Of a DNA stretch of 64,000 nucleotides, positions 32,073-44,113 are shown piece after piece (the stretch's first letter is position 1; each line of letters opens with the position of its first letter). Below the pieces are notes generated by a model, which had not been told where the DNA came from, did not search any database, and saw only the letters and a program-made list of their open reading frames with translations. The stretch spans positions 315,360 to 379,359 of the forward strand of contig CAJNDS010002380.1 in NCBI GenBank assembly GCA_905221605.1, written 5' to 3'. The stretch comes from Symbiodinium natans (lineage: Eukaryota; Sar; Dinophyceae; Suessiales; Symbiodiniaceae). The translations under genes were made by a program, and so were the position numbers.

Positions 32073-33317
32073 TACATACATACATGTGTTTAATCTCCAG
32101 GTGTCCCAGCGTGGCTCGAACCTCACGACGGAGACACGGATGCATTGAGAGTAGTCGCCGGTAGCCCCAGCTGCTTGTTGAATCTTGAAATGCAATGCCA
32201 ACTCCCACACATGAGGAGATCCGTGCCGGCGTAACGACCTTCCTCACCGCAGCCTACATCATGGCCGCGGCTTGGATTTGAAGCCTCTTGTGCACATTTC
32301 AGGCGGTGGCTGAAGCCCTAGTATGTAAGCCTGGTACTCCCAGTCCCTGCCGCTCTTTTCTGTCTGCAAGGTCAACCCGAACATCATCAGCACCACCGGC
32401 CTGCCACTTGGGTGCCGCAAGCGCTGTTTTGGGGGTGTTTAGGGAGTCTAGTTGTGATTGGAGCTTCCGGCCGAGCAGAAAAATGGAGCTTGAGACCTTT
32501 AAGATGGTTTTGGCGTGGAATTTGCACTAGAGCAATCGGCGGTTTCCCTTCGGTTCTGTTCTGGCTGAGCCACATGCACGCCACTCTCCATAGCCATCAC
32601 CATCCTGCACCCTTATACATTCAGCTCCACACCCTCCGTGCAGGCACATGTCTTATGTGCCCTCCCCGTAGATGAAGCGGGGTTGGATGGGCGGTTCCTG
32701 TGAAACACCGGGAGTATCACTTCGAACCGATAGGACACGGCGCCGCGCCCGTAATCCTGATGGGCCTGAGCCATCCTAGATCTGCTCGGATGTATGCGGG
32801 ACCCTGGGACCTAGGACTCTGTCTGTTGTCGTTTGTCCAGTGGCATGGACTCAGCAGTCATGACTAGGGCGATTCCGGCAAGAAATTGACGACGGAGGTG
32901 TTTTAGTCAGATCTTGTGAAATCAGTCTTTTCCAGGGATCTGTGGCTGGAGCCACAACCCTTTCCTGAAGTCTTGAATCCGCAGTCCCGCCAAAGGAATT
33001 TCGAGGGCCTCGTCTTCGCTACGGCCATGTCGAGCTGCATTGCGACGCTGATCATGGCGCTGTGGGCGTGCTTTGGACAGAAGGAGGAGGTTTGCACAGT
33101 TCGGGATGTTCAACAAAGATTCCGCAGAATACTGCGTCCCAACCTTCGAGCGTTGCAGGGGCATTGGGCTTGTGCGATTCGTCCGAAAAAGAGGTGTGTG
33201 TGTGTGTGCGCGCGTGCGTGATTGTTTGCTGTACAAAAATAAATATGTAATATATATATATATGTGTATATATACATATATATATATATGTGTATATATA
33301 TATACATATATATATAC

Positions 33318-33357
<40 letters not shown>

Positions 33358-36300
33358 TTATACATGGTTGCTCTCTGTGCGTGATTTGAGAACCAGCAGG
33401 TTGCGGGGAACAGGGATGATGTTCTTTTTACAGGTCTTGGAGTGTTGATTGATGCTGTCGGACAATTTTCCCACCCCCCTTCTTGTCTTTGGAGCTGTCT
33501 CAGGAACTTGCCCTTCGGTCTGTGGCCCGGCATGGGCATGAACGCCTACTTCGCCTACACCATCGTGGGCTTCAAGGGAACGCAGACTGCCGTGAAAAAA
33601 GTGATGATGGCTGTAACGATTGAGGGCGTGATCTTTATCATCATGTCTGCCCTTGACCTCCGGCGCTACGTCTTCAAGGTCTTCCCCACGTGGATGATGA
33701 AGGCCACCATGGCGGGCATCGGCTTGTTCTTGGCCCACATCGGACTGCAAGCGGGCAACGGCATCGACATCGTCAGGGACCACCCGGCAGTGCTTGTGGA
33801 CCTTGTGACCCTGACTGGCGAGCACTTTGCGCGCACCTGGATTGGAATCGCGTTCTTCTGCGTCATGGCCCTGTTGATTCTTCTGCGCGTGAAGGGTGCC
33901 GTGATGATTGCCATCATCCTCAGCGCAGTCCTCTGCTGGATCTTGGATGCAGCAGCGGTGGAGCAGTTCTCGTACAAGCCCATGTGCTGCCTTGGCAGCG
34001 TTTCGTATCCGGAGCCGGCTGCAGGAGGCGTGGAGTGGTATCCCAAGCCCGGAGGCGGCTACTACCCAAAACCTACGTGCAACAACCCCTTCACTGTGCC
34101 CGGAGAAGGGAAGTTGACGGTGACGGATAATGTCCGCACTTACACCTTCGAGTCCACTGCCTCTGTGTCCCACACCGGCGGGGTCTTTACCATCACGAAC
34201 GGCGGCACTAGCCAGACCCACAGCGGCAGCCTCTACTGGCAGGGCATTGCAGAAGGCCGCGACTCTACCTTCAAGGGTGGCTGCCAAGACTCGTGCATGC
34301 ACATGCTGGGCGGCTTCGACCCAATGTGCTTCGGGGCCGTGCTCGTGGAGACGGGTTGCTGGACCTCCCAAGGGGTTTAGCAATCTTATGCAATCTTATA
34401 GTTTGATCACGCTCGAAGCTTGTGCACTTGAGTGCATGTCTTGCTCAGTCGCTAGAGGCTTGAGGCTTGGAGCCATAACAGCCTTTGCCAGGACTGGCAT
34501 GTCCTACCAGGACCGCGCCACCGAGAGCCTGCTGGTCGATGGATTTGGAGAGGGTTGCCTGGGCGGGGCTGGTCGCATTCCGACCCTTGGCTGTGTGTAC
34601 AGATAGTCGAGATCATGCTTTTCAAGAAGCAGCTGCATACAGTTCTTTTGGCCAAGCTGTTGGCATCACGCACGCGTATGCACAAACATCTGGCGCTGGT
34701 TGTAGACACCCAACTGAAAAGGGATCATCATAGGGGCGGTCATTCAGTTGAACTAAACGATGCTAACTGCCTCAAAGACTTTGAGAGCTTAACAAGCGCA
34801 ACGGCAGCAGCGACATCGGCAATGTGCTGGAGAGCATGTGCAATCAAGCGTTTTTCATCGTTCGGCTATGCGAGCATTCGGAACCAAATGCACGGCACCA
34901 GCTTGCTAGTCTACCTTCACATACTCTCACACGAGCGGTCATGAGCGGTCTCACTGAAGGAAGACGTTCAGTGCCCCAAGTGCCATCGCTTCCATTCCGC
35001 TCATCGACATTGCGGGGGATTTGGTGCCTCCCTTCGCTGGATGGGCCGGCTGCGATTCTAGCCCGCACTTGGCGGCAAATGCACTGCAGAGGTGTTGGAG
35101 GTTGAGCTCATGCCTTCGTATACGAAGCTGTTGAAAGGCACCCGCCTCTATTGACGTTGCCATGCTTGCTGTCTAAGCTCAGGACTCAAACGGCACCAAT
35201 TGCGTGAACGGCGACGTCTCTGGCGGCACAATTCTGGCATGGGACACGTCCGGATTTGGCGACTGGGCAGGCTTCTGGAACCCGTTGCTTGGCACAGCAC
35301 AAGTTCAAGCAGGTTTGTGCATCTCGCAGCACCTGGTGCTTGTAGCCACGAGTCAGCTTGCAGACCCCGGCACCGAGGTTGCTCACCCTCCTCTACATCG
35401 ACTTCATCGGGACCATGGGCTTCCTGTATGCAGCAGCAGACCTGAGCGGGCTGGTCGATCCCTCAAAGCCGGAGACCTTTCCGGGCTGCTTCGCCGCCTT
35501 CATGGCGGATGCCGTGGGAACCTTTGTGGGTGGCTTCTTGGGCACCAGCTCTGTCACTACGTACGGCGAGTCTATGGCCGGCGTGTACGAGGGCGGCCGC
35601 ACCGGCCTCACTGCGCTTACCATTGCGTTCCTGAACTTCATTTGCGTCTTCCTGACGCCCTTGCTCTCGTCTATCCCCACCCTTTCCACTGGACCTGCAT
35701 TGGTTATGGTGGGCGTCTTCATGATCGAGGGCGTGAAGGACATTGAATGGGGTGACTACATGCAGGCAGTCCCGTCCACGGTCTGCATCCTGCTGCAGAT
35801 CACCACTTACAAGATCGAGGTCGGTGTTCTGGGGGCCTTGATGGTGTGCCTTGGCTCCACGAACACTTTGTACCTCAGCATTTGTTGGAGTGATGCTGCA
35901 GTGGCAAGACATGTCAATAGTATCCGCAGCAGACCAGCTGCATGCGAGCCTGAGGCATAAGTAATAAGCCGAAAAGCTTGAGGTGGACCTTCCTCATGAT
36001 CTTCTCTGGGCGCATCTTGCTGTACATCCCCGGACCCTGGGTTTGGGTGGGTTTGGGTTTGGGGCTCCGAGCTTCAAGCCAAAGCCTCCGAAGCACTAAA
36101 TGCCTGAGCTCCTGGCGGAATGCAAGAGTTCTAAGTGTGGAGACATCTGCAGGAGTTTGGGATAAGCTGCACCCGAGAGTGCAGCGCTTCGTGCGACTCG
36201 GCATGGATAAGACCGAGCTCCGACAGCCTCCGACTGTCAGGTTTTCGGCTTGTTAATCATGGAGGAAGTCCTGCGGTCACGAAAGCAATGCTTTAAGACC

Positions 36301-38120
36301 AAGGGCCTTGGCTTCCACAGGAGAGAGGTGCTGGACAGTTTTGGATTCGGCACATTTCAACACAAGCCCTGATGCCTAAGCCTCTGGTGCCGAAACCATC
36401 GCACCCTCCCTAACGTCCAAGTAGTAAGTACTTTGGACGCCGCTTGAGGTCATCGCAGGTGGGGGACAAGGAGTTCATGGATCGACTGAGAAAGGCAGGG
36501 GGCTTGAACTCGTTTGAGATGCAGTTTGCAGCAGTTTGCAGCATCTGCCAGTGAATAGACAAAATTGCAGTAACTTACAGCAAGGCTGCACAGCACCTGG
36601 AAATGCACTAAGATACAGCATCCGGAGCGTGTGTGCAGCCAGCAAGACTGTATATTGTCGCGATTTGAGTTTTGAGTTCTGGAGCCTGTGTTGGCTGGCA
36701 TGCAACATGCTGAGTCCCATTGGAATCGTTAGCCCTGATTTAGTCGCCAACCCGTACTGCCTCACGAACCTCCCCATGACGCATGTGAGTCAGATTCTTG
36801 AAGCTGTGTTGCAGGGTCAGAGACTAAAATCATGATCCAATTTCTTGCTGGGTGTTCTTCGACTGTGCAACATGAAAGTCAGAGGCTTCTCAATGGGGTT
36901 CTACTAGAAGTCGAGCCGAATCGTGTGAGGGCAAGGTATATTCAGAGCTTAGCCCGCCAAGCAAACTCTTAATAGCTCCTTGTCAAACTACTGTGCGATT
37001 GCACGTGTCTTGCTGGGCAGCAGCTTTTTTGTTGAGCGCATTTTGCAGAACATACGGAAGACAGCCATGTCTCGTAGTTCGAGGACTTATCGTGGGATGC
37101 AATGAGACCTTGGCGTGGGGTTTTAAGTCATTGCATCCGGATTCGTTGTTTTGCAACTTCGGGCTGAAATCCTGATGTAGTTGCCTGGTCGCTTGGGGGG
37201 GTCATCCTTGGAAACGGCTGCGTGAAACCTGATGTGGGTGTTTCCCTAAATTATGGTCCTTTCTGGGGTCCTTCTTGTAACCCCCAAGAACAGGGGCCCA
37301 ATTTTGAGAAGTGACCATGTGATTGTACCCTCGTCCGACTGTTGTGCAACGATGCCGGGAGGGAGCATTTAACTCAGGGGTCTTAGGATCGCCCGAGGCT
37401 TCGGGCAATTAGCTCAAGAGCCTGCCTGGTTCTTAGTAGGGAAGGAGGGAATCAGGGCCCCGGTATTTACCCTTCAAGGGTTTGTACAGGGTACCTCATT
37501 CCCCCCCGCCGAAGAGCACAAGGCCTTGGGATGTTCCGCCTTATACAACAGTCCTTAATAGGGATTATAGTACCCTCCCTACCATAATCCCTATTAAGGA
37601 CTGCTAGGGTTTTAGGGTTTAGGGTTTAGCGTGTAAGGGGGAACATCCCAGCTAAAGCCGTTTAATCTCCTGCGTTCAAAAAGACTCGCTCTGGGGCTCT
37701 GGATCAGAACAATATGCGAAAGTGCACGAGTGCTGCTCGAGGGCTGCTCCTTAGAAATCTTTTCATGCTCTTTGTATGGGATGTATATGCAGCCTGGGTC
37801 CAGAAATTTTGGAGATGTCCGAGACTTCGCATTCCTCCGGGTGACCCCACACAATAGGAGTCACCTTCACATAATACTGGGCTTCCATATTCGATCAAAA
37901 GGAACATTAATGTTTTTGTACCTTTTGGATTCATTGTCTTCCGTGTAGTATGGACTTGGACACAATTTGTGTTAAAGCCCGAAGTTTATATCGGGTTTTT
38001 ATAGCAGAACTAGCAAAGAGTTTTGCAGCAAGTCCAGACCTCCCCGAAGGTCGGTGCGCTCCCCGCTGAAGCTGATGAGCAGCAGCTTTCCAAAACCGGA
38101 GACTTGGCCTGCAAGATCTG
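31108..38120 (+). CDS. AzgA/AZG-type purine permease, copy 2 (multi-exon gene)
   Basis: Same architecture as copy 1. Exons 1-9 are at 31108-31158, 31355-31411, 32101-32130, 32216-32266, 32371-32411, 32996-33067, 33504-34374, 35183-35302 and 35364-35819, again about 583 residues in frame. Exons 7-9 with their introns differ from copy 1 by only scattered substitutions and a few small indels. Exons 1-6 are conserved while their introns are not. Intron 6 is 436 nt here against 1828 nt in copy 1. The exon 6 donor is GT instead of GA. Candidate late exons start at 36459 and 38050, but the last lacks the copy 1 stop (it reads on through [10 protein letters not shown]), so the C-terminus differs or is unresolved. 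Confidence 0.8.
31355..31411 (+). CDS. Permease copy 2, exon 2
   Basis: [19 protein letters not shown] after CCCAG, with a GC donor (AAG|GCTGGC). Confidence 0.85.
31915..32090. repeat. (TA)n/(TATG)n microsatellite in intron 2 of copy 2
   Basis: Alternating TA with TATG and TACA units, absent from the same intron of copy 1. Confidence 0.9.
32101..32130 (+). CDS. Permease copy 2, exon 3 (30 nt)
   Basis: [10 protein letters not shown] between CTCCAG and a GA donor (ACG|GAGACA). The same micro-exon and the same unusual donor as copy 1. Confidence 0.85.
32216..32266 (+). CDS. Permease copy 2, exon 4
   Basis: [17 protein letters not shown], then GC donor (GCC|GCGGCT). Silent differences from copy 1. 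Confidence 0.85.
32371..32411 (+). CDS. Permease copy 2, exon 5
   Basis: [13 protein letters not shown] plus two bases after TGCAAG, then GT donor. Confidence 0.85.
32996..33067 (+). CDS. Permease copy 2, exon 6
   Basis: [20 protein letters not shown] and ALWA, after CAAAG|G, with a GT donor (GGGC|GTGCTT) where copy 1 has GA. Confidence 0.85.
33247..33355. repeat. (TA)n/(TATG)n microsatellite in intron 6 of copy 2
   Basis: TATATA blocks with TGTG and CATA interruptions, followed within about 15 bp by the start of the high-identity block shared with copy 1. Confidence 0.9.
33504..34374 (+). CDS. Permease copy 2, exon 7 (main exon)
   Basis: Protein identical by eye to copy 1 exon 7, with only a few silent base changes (for example at 33613, 33690, 33753 and 34292). 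It carries the [11 protein letters not shown] signature, the central helices and the Cys/Gly-rich insert. Confidence 0.9.
35183..35302 (+). CDS. Permease copy 2, exon 8
   Basis: [20 protein letters not shown] to NPLLGTAQ, with one residue change from copy 1 (A to S). The end is uncertain by 6 nt. Confidence 0.7.
35364..35819 (+). CDS. Permease copy 2, exon 9
   Basis: Same as copy 1 exon 9 apart from one visible change (ICIF to ICVF). It carries the [12 protein letters not shown] and [10 protein letters not shown] segments, and the donor is GAG|GTCGGT. Confidence 0.85.
36459..36500 (+). CDS. Permease copy 2, candidate exon near the C-terminus
   Basis: [13 protein letters not shown] after TCGCAG, the counterpart of 27523. 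The 3' end is unresolved. Confidence 0.45.
37527..37650. repeat. Nested palindrome with telomere-like insert
   Basis: Inner arms 37549-37568 and 37584-37603 are a perfect 20-bp inverted repeat around a 15-nt loop. Outer arms (TGGGATGTTCC.. at 37527-37546 and ..GGAACATCCCA at 37631-37650) pair with few mismatches. TTTAGGG-like units sit between inner and outer right arms. It could form a long hairpin or be a foldback MITE. Confidence 0.75.
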
Positions 38121-38199
38121 CTTTGAGGAAGTCGAGACGAGAGCCCCAGTTTCAGCCGGAACGGGTGCCTGCTGCTGCCCTTTTCTCACTGTGTCTGGC

Positions 38200-40740
38200 A
38201 TTTTTCAACAAAGGCGTGTGAATCCTTTGACGTGTGCGGAGACGTGGTTTCATGTCCAGAAGAGCTGTGGTCAGCTGCGGAACAGCTTGTGCAACAGCTG
38301 AAAATCGCATTACGAGGTATAAACTCTACCCCTCTAGCCAGATACCTGCCGGTTGGACAGCACTCAACCACGACAGAGCAATCTTTCTTGGCCTGGGTTC
38401 CTGGGCAGCCAGCAGCCCAGGAGAAGCCGAGATGTGAGAGAGACTTGAGGCGCGCTGGAACAGTTCTCGGGGAAACCTTGACACTCTCAGTGGGGGTTTC
38501 CGGGTGGTAGCTTGCTGTCTGATTTCAGGAGGGAGATGTGTACAGCTGAGTGGGGCACAGTAAATGCGGGTGAGGCTCCCTTTGCCCGCCCCAACATGAT
38601 TCTCCACAACTTTAACTGTTGCCTCAAAGGTCCCTCCACAATCCTGTGGCCTCAAAGGCCCATACTGGCTCTTCATGGCGGTTCCACAATCCAGCCTTCG
38701 GTAGTCTGCAGTCTATGCAACGAGGATTTACGTCGCGGCAAACTGACCGGATGCCATCGCGCCCAGGTTTCTGCGCACACAATCTGAGCAAGCTGCGACG
38801 AACCCGTGGTTGCGAAGTAGTTGCACCGATCAGCCGTCGAATTGCGATGGCCACGCGAAAGTGTTGAGCTTTTGGGGCTGCTTCAATGGGAAAATGGAGA
38901 TGTAGCTGCTAGCGCAAAGAGAGTGACGAGAGTGACGGCAGTACTGGTATGCAAAGGTTCAAGGTATCCCTTTGTGGACACAGCCAGAGCTGACGAGCGG
39001 TAGCAGCTATCCTCAAAGTTCGTGCCGGGGAGTCGTACAAGAGTTCCAGCAAGCGTGGCCACAGTTTCATTCAGGTTCGGGTCTTATCACTGGGCATGGC
39101 TGACCAAGATTTCCATTGGAGCGGTCACTGCGCAACGTCAAAGGCGTTGCCTGTGCACAGATGCTGATCCCTGAGCCAATAAGTTGACATCCAGGGGCTG
39201 AGCGATGCTGTACCTCCCGGCTTCAAACACCACAGGCACCTCATGAGAGTCCTGAAGTTCGACTTTGGCTGCTTTTTTTCTCCTCCCAGCAACAAAGCCG
39301 CTATATTCACTGGATGCAGGCGCTCCGCTCAGAACTTGACATTTGTGTGTAATATATATATATATATATATTCATATCTATATGTATATGTAGATATACG
39401 ACCACATATATTATACATATATATATATACAGATATATGACCATGTATATGCATATATACATCTGTGTACAGAAAGGCCTTAAAGTTCTGGACGGCCTTT
39501 TGGTCGTCGACGTGCGAATATAAGCATTGGAAGATGAACCAACCTAGACAGTCTTCAAAAAACCCTAAACCCTAACCCCTAACCCCTAACCCCGAAACTC
39601 GAAACCCTAAGCCCTAAGCCCTAAACCCAAAGGAAGGACGCAAAGTGCAGCCCCCAACCTGACTGGCTTTGTGGGATCTTGCAGTCCGAATTGCCCGGTT
39701 CTGTCGTGAGAACCCCCGGGCTCCAGTTTGGGAGACCATCCATCTTTTTCCTTTGACTTGCGGAGGCAGCTTTCTCCTGGGATGGAGCGAGGGTGGTGCG
39801 TCCTGAGGTGCGCGCGGGCTCGTCCCGGAGTGTCTGGGACGTACCAGGCTTAAATCCTCTGTCCCGGGAGCGGCCCCTAGCATTTCCAGAAATGCTTCTT
39901 AACCGACGATGTTTGAAGTTCCCTGAGCACTCGTTTGGGCTGTTCCACTGTTCTTGAAGTTTGGGGTGGAGGCCTGGAGGCCCTCGAGGCTCAGGGCGAC
40001 ATGGTCAATCCTGCTTCTCATTAGCTTCGCTTCGAGAAAGAGCAGTTGTAGCGGTGATGTCCTGGACGATCGCTCGATTGCTACGCCGAAGCACTGATAC
40101 CCCGGCTCTGAGCAGTCTGTGGCCTGCTGGCGGTGGTCCACCATGAGTGTCGACTCTTCCCCTTGGGGGGTTTTATAACAGATACTCTCCACAGCACAAG
40201 GTTCAAGGGTCGGTTTCTGGCTTTAGTTTAGGGGGACACCCAGCCGTGAAGTCTCTCCTATGGAAAGGGTACGGGCATGGCATTGGTAGCTGGATCGTAT
40301 GGTCATAGGGCCCACGAGATATGAGAAATGAGATGCCAGTGTCTTCAACTGATGAGCCGTCCAGGTGCGAACGTTTGGATTGTTCGTGTTGCCAGGGTTC
40401 AGCTACTGGCATCCCGATGTCCTAAGCCCTTACCTACCCTGCCTTCAATCTTATGCAAGCCTCCGAACCAAATTGCCAGAGACCTTGAACAAGTGAGCCA
40501 CTCTCACAAAATAAGGTCATCCCTCCCCCCGCAGGCACTCGGACCATCACCGTAGGTCAGACGAGTTATGAGAGCCTGCTTGCGTGCTCCAAAGGATGCT
40601 CGCAAAGCTGGGTGACGCGCTTATCCGACCATCGAAAAACGGAACGCTCTAATTGCTTCAAGCTTGTTGCACAAGCGTCTACGCCAAACCTCCAGCCCCA
40701 AGACAGTGAACTCAACGGCACGCATACAACACCGTAAAAC
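38200..40740. other. Diverged 3' flank of duplication unit 2
   Basis: No gene recognised. Patches match 28.5-30.0 kb in the same order, marking the end of the second tandem unit near 40.6 kb. It includes a TATA microsatellite at about 39350-39440 and telomere-like CCCTAAA/CCCTAACC units at 39560-39630. Confidence 0.5.
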
Positions 40741-40763
40741 TTCAGCCCCTCTCCCCCTCCCCG

Positions 40764-41400
40764 CACACACAGACACAGACACAGACACAGACGCAGACGC
40801 AGACGCAGACGCAGACACAGACACAGAGACACAGAGACACAGAGACACAGAGACACAGAGACACAGAGACACAGAGACACACAGACACAGAGACACAGAG
40901 ACACAGAGACACAGAGACACAGAGACACACAGACACACAGACACACAGACACAGAGACACAGAGACACAGAGACACAGAGACACAGAGACACAGAGACAC
41001 ACAGACACACAGACACACAGACACACAGAGACACAGACACACAAACACACAGACACACAGACACACAGAGACACAGAGACACAGAGACACAAGAGACACA
41101 AGAGACACAGAGACACAGAGACACAGAGACACAGAGACACAGAGACACAGAGACACAGAGACACAGAGACACAGACACACACAGACACACAGACACAGAC
41201 ACACAGAGACACAGACACACAGAGACACAGACACAGAGACACAGACACAGAGACACAGACACAGAGACACAGAGACACAGACACAGAGACACAGAGACAC
41301 AGAGACACAGACACAGAGACACAGACACAGAGACACAGACACAGAGACACAGACACAGAGAAGAGGAACAGAACAGAGGAAACAGACAAGAGAGCACAGA
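40764..41400. repeat. ACAGAC/ACAGAG microsatellite
   Basis: GACACA, GACGCA and GAGACACA units run to the edge of the assembly gap. Translated frames of Thr/Asp/His/Arg or Cys/Leu/Val/Ser repeats are artefacts. Confidence 0.95.
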
Positions 41401-41500
41401 NNNNNNNNNNNNNNNNNNNNNNNNNNNNNNNNNNNNNNNNNNNNNNNNNNNNNNNNNNNNNNNNNNNNNNNNNNNNNNNNNNNNNNNNNNNNNNNNNNNN
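41401..41500. other. Assembly gap, 100 N
   Basis: One hundred undetermined bases between two microsatellite blocks. The round number suggests a gap of unknown true size. Confidence 0.99.
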
Positions 41501-42302
<802 letters not shown>

Positions 42303-42586
42303 GCACCATACACAGCTTGCGTTACAGGACGTCTATAACCATCACTGCAGGTACGTGGAGATGGCGTCCCATCTCCATATCACTGTGCACTGAGAGCGTC
42401 TTCGTTGGCAGGAGACTCTCAGGCACACTCCTGCCCCCTGCTGAATATCATGTGCAAAAACTTGTTAGATCGCAAATTCGTGCTTCTTTTCACTCTCGTA
42501 TGCAGTGCTTGTTGACGTTCCCGCATGTACAGCGGTGTGCCACACACACCCCTTTCGGGGCGACAAATGGATTGAGAGCATGGAAT
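42303..42586. other. 3' non-coding part of the giant element
   Basis: No frame recognised. A perfect 8-bp stem with 4-nt loop (GGAGATGG/CCATCTCC) lies at 42357-42376. Confidence 0.5.
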
Positions 42587-42958
42587 TCACACGTAGAGGT
42601 AGTCCAAGTCCACGAACTTTTCAGCTCTTTGTTTGGCTTGTTTGTGCGGTGCCGTGATCAGGTGGATTTCCCATTGTCGCACTGTTCTGGAAGCAATCCT
42701 GCAAATTGGACAGGCGAGATATCTGTCCTCCTTTGGGTGGCATTTCATCTTCTTGACCTTCCCGTACTTGTGATGCTTCCGATGTCGATTGGGATTTGGA
42801 CACGATCTGCTTCTGGGTGTATGGTAATCATCTCGTTTTTGGTACTTCAGGAGCATGTCTTGCACCCGCTTGGTACTCTCCTCGTGACTCATCACCTTCT
42901 CGAAGTCCGCCCTGGTCTGGATGTAGCGGAAGTGGTACATGATCTCGTGGCTGGTCAT
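42587..42958 (-). CDS. Giant element ORF12: small C2H2 zinc-finger protein
   Basis: A 123-residue basic protein from ATG MTSHEIMYHF. Residues around 83-105 form a C2H2 finger, CPICRIASRTVRQWEIH with a second His after five residues (C-x2-C-x12-H-x5-H), of the U1/RNA-binding-like spacing. It follows a Lys/His-rich stretch (RHRKHHKYGKVKKMK). RNA or DNA binding is likely. It is the most 3' coding frame of the element. Confidence 0.7.
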   Translation of the reverse strand: MTSHEIMYHFRYIQTRADFEKVMSHEESTKRVQDMLLKYQKRDDYHTPRSRSCPNPNRHRKHHKYGKVKKMKCHPKEDRYLACPICRIASRTVRQWEIHLITAPHKQAKQRAEKFVDLDYLYV

Positions 42959-43081
42959 GGGATCGTGTTGCCGATGTTAAGAAAGCACGGGTAGCAAGGT
43001 GATGGGAACAGCTACTCTTTATGCGAAGCAGCTGCACATGACGATCACAAGGCAGCGGATCAAAGAGAATGTTACATCGAC

Positions 43082-43321
43082 TTACGGCTCCAGTCTCTTT
43101 CGCTCAACAAATGGTTCGGACACACTAGGATGACATTGCACAGACACTTGACGCTCAGCATTGACGCTTGTTCTGTTGTTCATCTGGTCGTGGAATAGCC
43201 CTGTGTGAAACTGCGCCGAACACTGATTGTCACACGTTTTGGCACAATTGCACACTCTCTCAAAACTGAAAGATGCTCTGCATGCGTTAAGGCCTGCGTC
43301 GGTGGTGCATCTAAGCCGCAT
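43082..43321 (-). CDS. Possible small Cys-rich ORF
   Basis: 79 codons from an ATG, with FERVCNCAKTCDNQC and further Cys residues. It is on the same strand and in the same region as the other element genes, but nothing independent supports it. It may be chance. Confidence 0.25.
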   Translation of the reverse strand: MRLRCTTDAGLNACRASFSFERVCNCAKTCDNQCSAQFHTGLFHDQMNNRTSVNAERQVSVQCHPSVSEPFVERKRLEP

Positions 43322-43376
43322 GTTCCTACTCAGCGCCCATAAGGTCTGATGTCAGTGGGGGATGGGGTTGAGGATA

Positions 43377-43568
43377 TTACGGTCTGCACGTCGAGCATGG
43401 TTTGAACAACATCTCAACCTCTGCCTTCTGGTAGGACTTGACGTCTTGCTCGGCTGAATTGATTATCTTACCGCATCCTTTGCGATGATAGATGGTGCTC
43501 TTCTTGGTGACAAACACTACGTTGGGGTCCACTTCGTTGTTGAGGTTTGGGTGAGTGCGAGTGGACAT
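43377..43568 (-). CDS. Giant element ORF11c: short protein with YHRxGC Cys motif
   Basis: 63 codons from ATG. It ends with VTKKSTIYHRKGCGKI, then after a helix FKPCSTCRP. This resembles the Ada-like zinc module (YVT..G..YHR.GC ... PC..C.P) found attached to many nucleases and phage or mobile-element proteins. The overlap with ORF11b in a shifted frame suggests it may be the C-terminal part of a longer protein. The module assignment is from memory of the pattern. Confidence 0.55.
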   Translation of the reverse strand: MSTRTHPNLNNEVDPNVVFVTKKSTIYHRKGCGKIINSAEQDVKSYQKAEVEMLFKPCSTCRP

Positions 43569-43792
43569 CTTGGGTTTCGGGTCGAGGTCGATGGGTTTGT
43601 CACCATGGCAAAGAGGAGCGAAACCCTTGTAGTCGTGGAAGCGGGTGTTGGATGCCGATGCCGAGCTTGGGGTAGTGGCGCGTGTGGAGTCTGGATTGCC
43701 TTCTGTTTTGACCTTCTTGGACGCAGGGGGATCACGTTGCTCTTCAGGCTCTCCGAGGGGTCTGTGGCCGTGTTGGAGCCTTTGAATTGCAC
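43517..43792 (-). CDS. Giant element ORF11b: basic linker-like ORF
   Basis: 91 codons rich in Pro, Thr, Arg and Ser, with LRPRRSKQK. It overlaps ORF11a at its start and ORF11c at its end, each in the next frame. It may be a separate small gene or the middle of a frameshifted ORF11a-b-c protein. Confidence 0.4.
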   Translation of the reverse strand: MQFKGSNTATDPSESLKSNVIPLRPRRSKQKAIQTPHAPLPQARHRHPTPASTTTRVSLLFAMVTNPSTSTRNPRCPLALTQTSTTKWTPT

Positions 43793-43926
43793 ATGATGGC
43801 GTTGGTGATGTGTTGTGCGGCTAGAGCTTTGTCATGGTCCGGTAGCCGGAGGTAGCATGTGGTGATGTCGTTGGGGTCCGATGCGGCCATGATGAGCCAT
43901 GCCGCCATCACTTCATTGGACGCCAT
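43744..43926 (-). CDS. Giant element ORF11a: small alpha-helical ORF
   Basis: 60 codons from ATG MASNEVMAAWLIMAASDPND. It looks like a natural N-terminus. It stops within ORF11b. A C-rich pyrimidine tract ending CTGAAG lies 40-85 nt upstream. Confidence 0.45.
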   Translation of the reverse strand: MASNEVMAAWLIMAASDPNDITTCYLRLPDHDKALAAQHITNAIMCNSKAPTRPQTPRRA

Positions 43927-44113
43927 TGCGCTGTGATGAGGTCTGCGTGGTCACTGGGCTGTCTACTTCAGATGGGAAAGCAGTGGTGGGGGCAGGGGAA
44001 GGGAAACATATCAAGCACACTGTACAACACAAGAGTCAGCATGAGCTTCTCCGACGTTTCTTTTAGCTGTGTGGTCAGCAGTGGGTCTGAGGTCGGAGGT
44101 CGCGGTCATTGTC

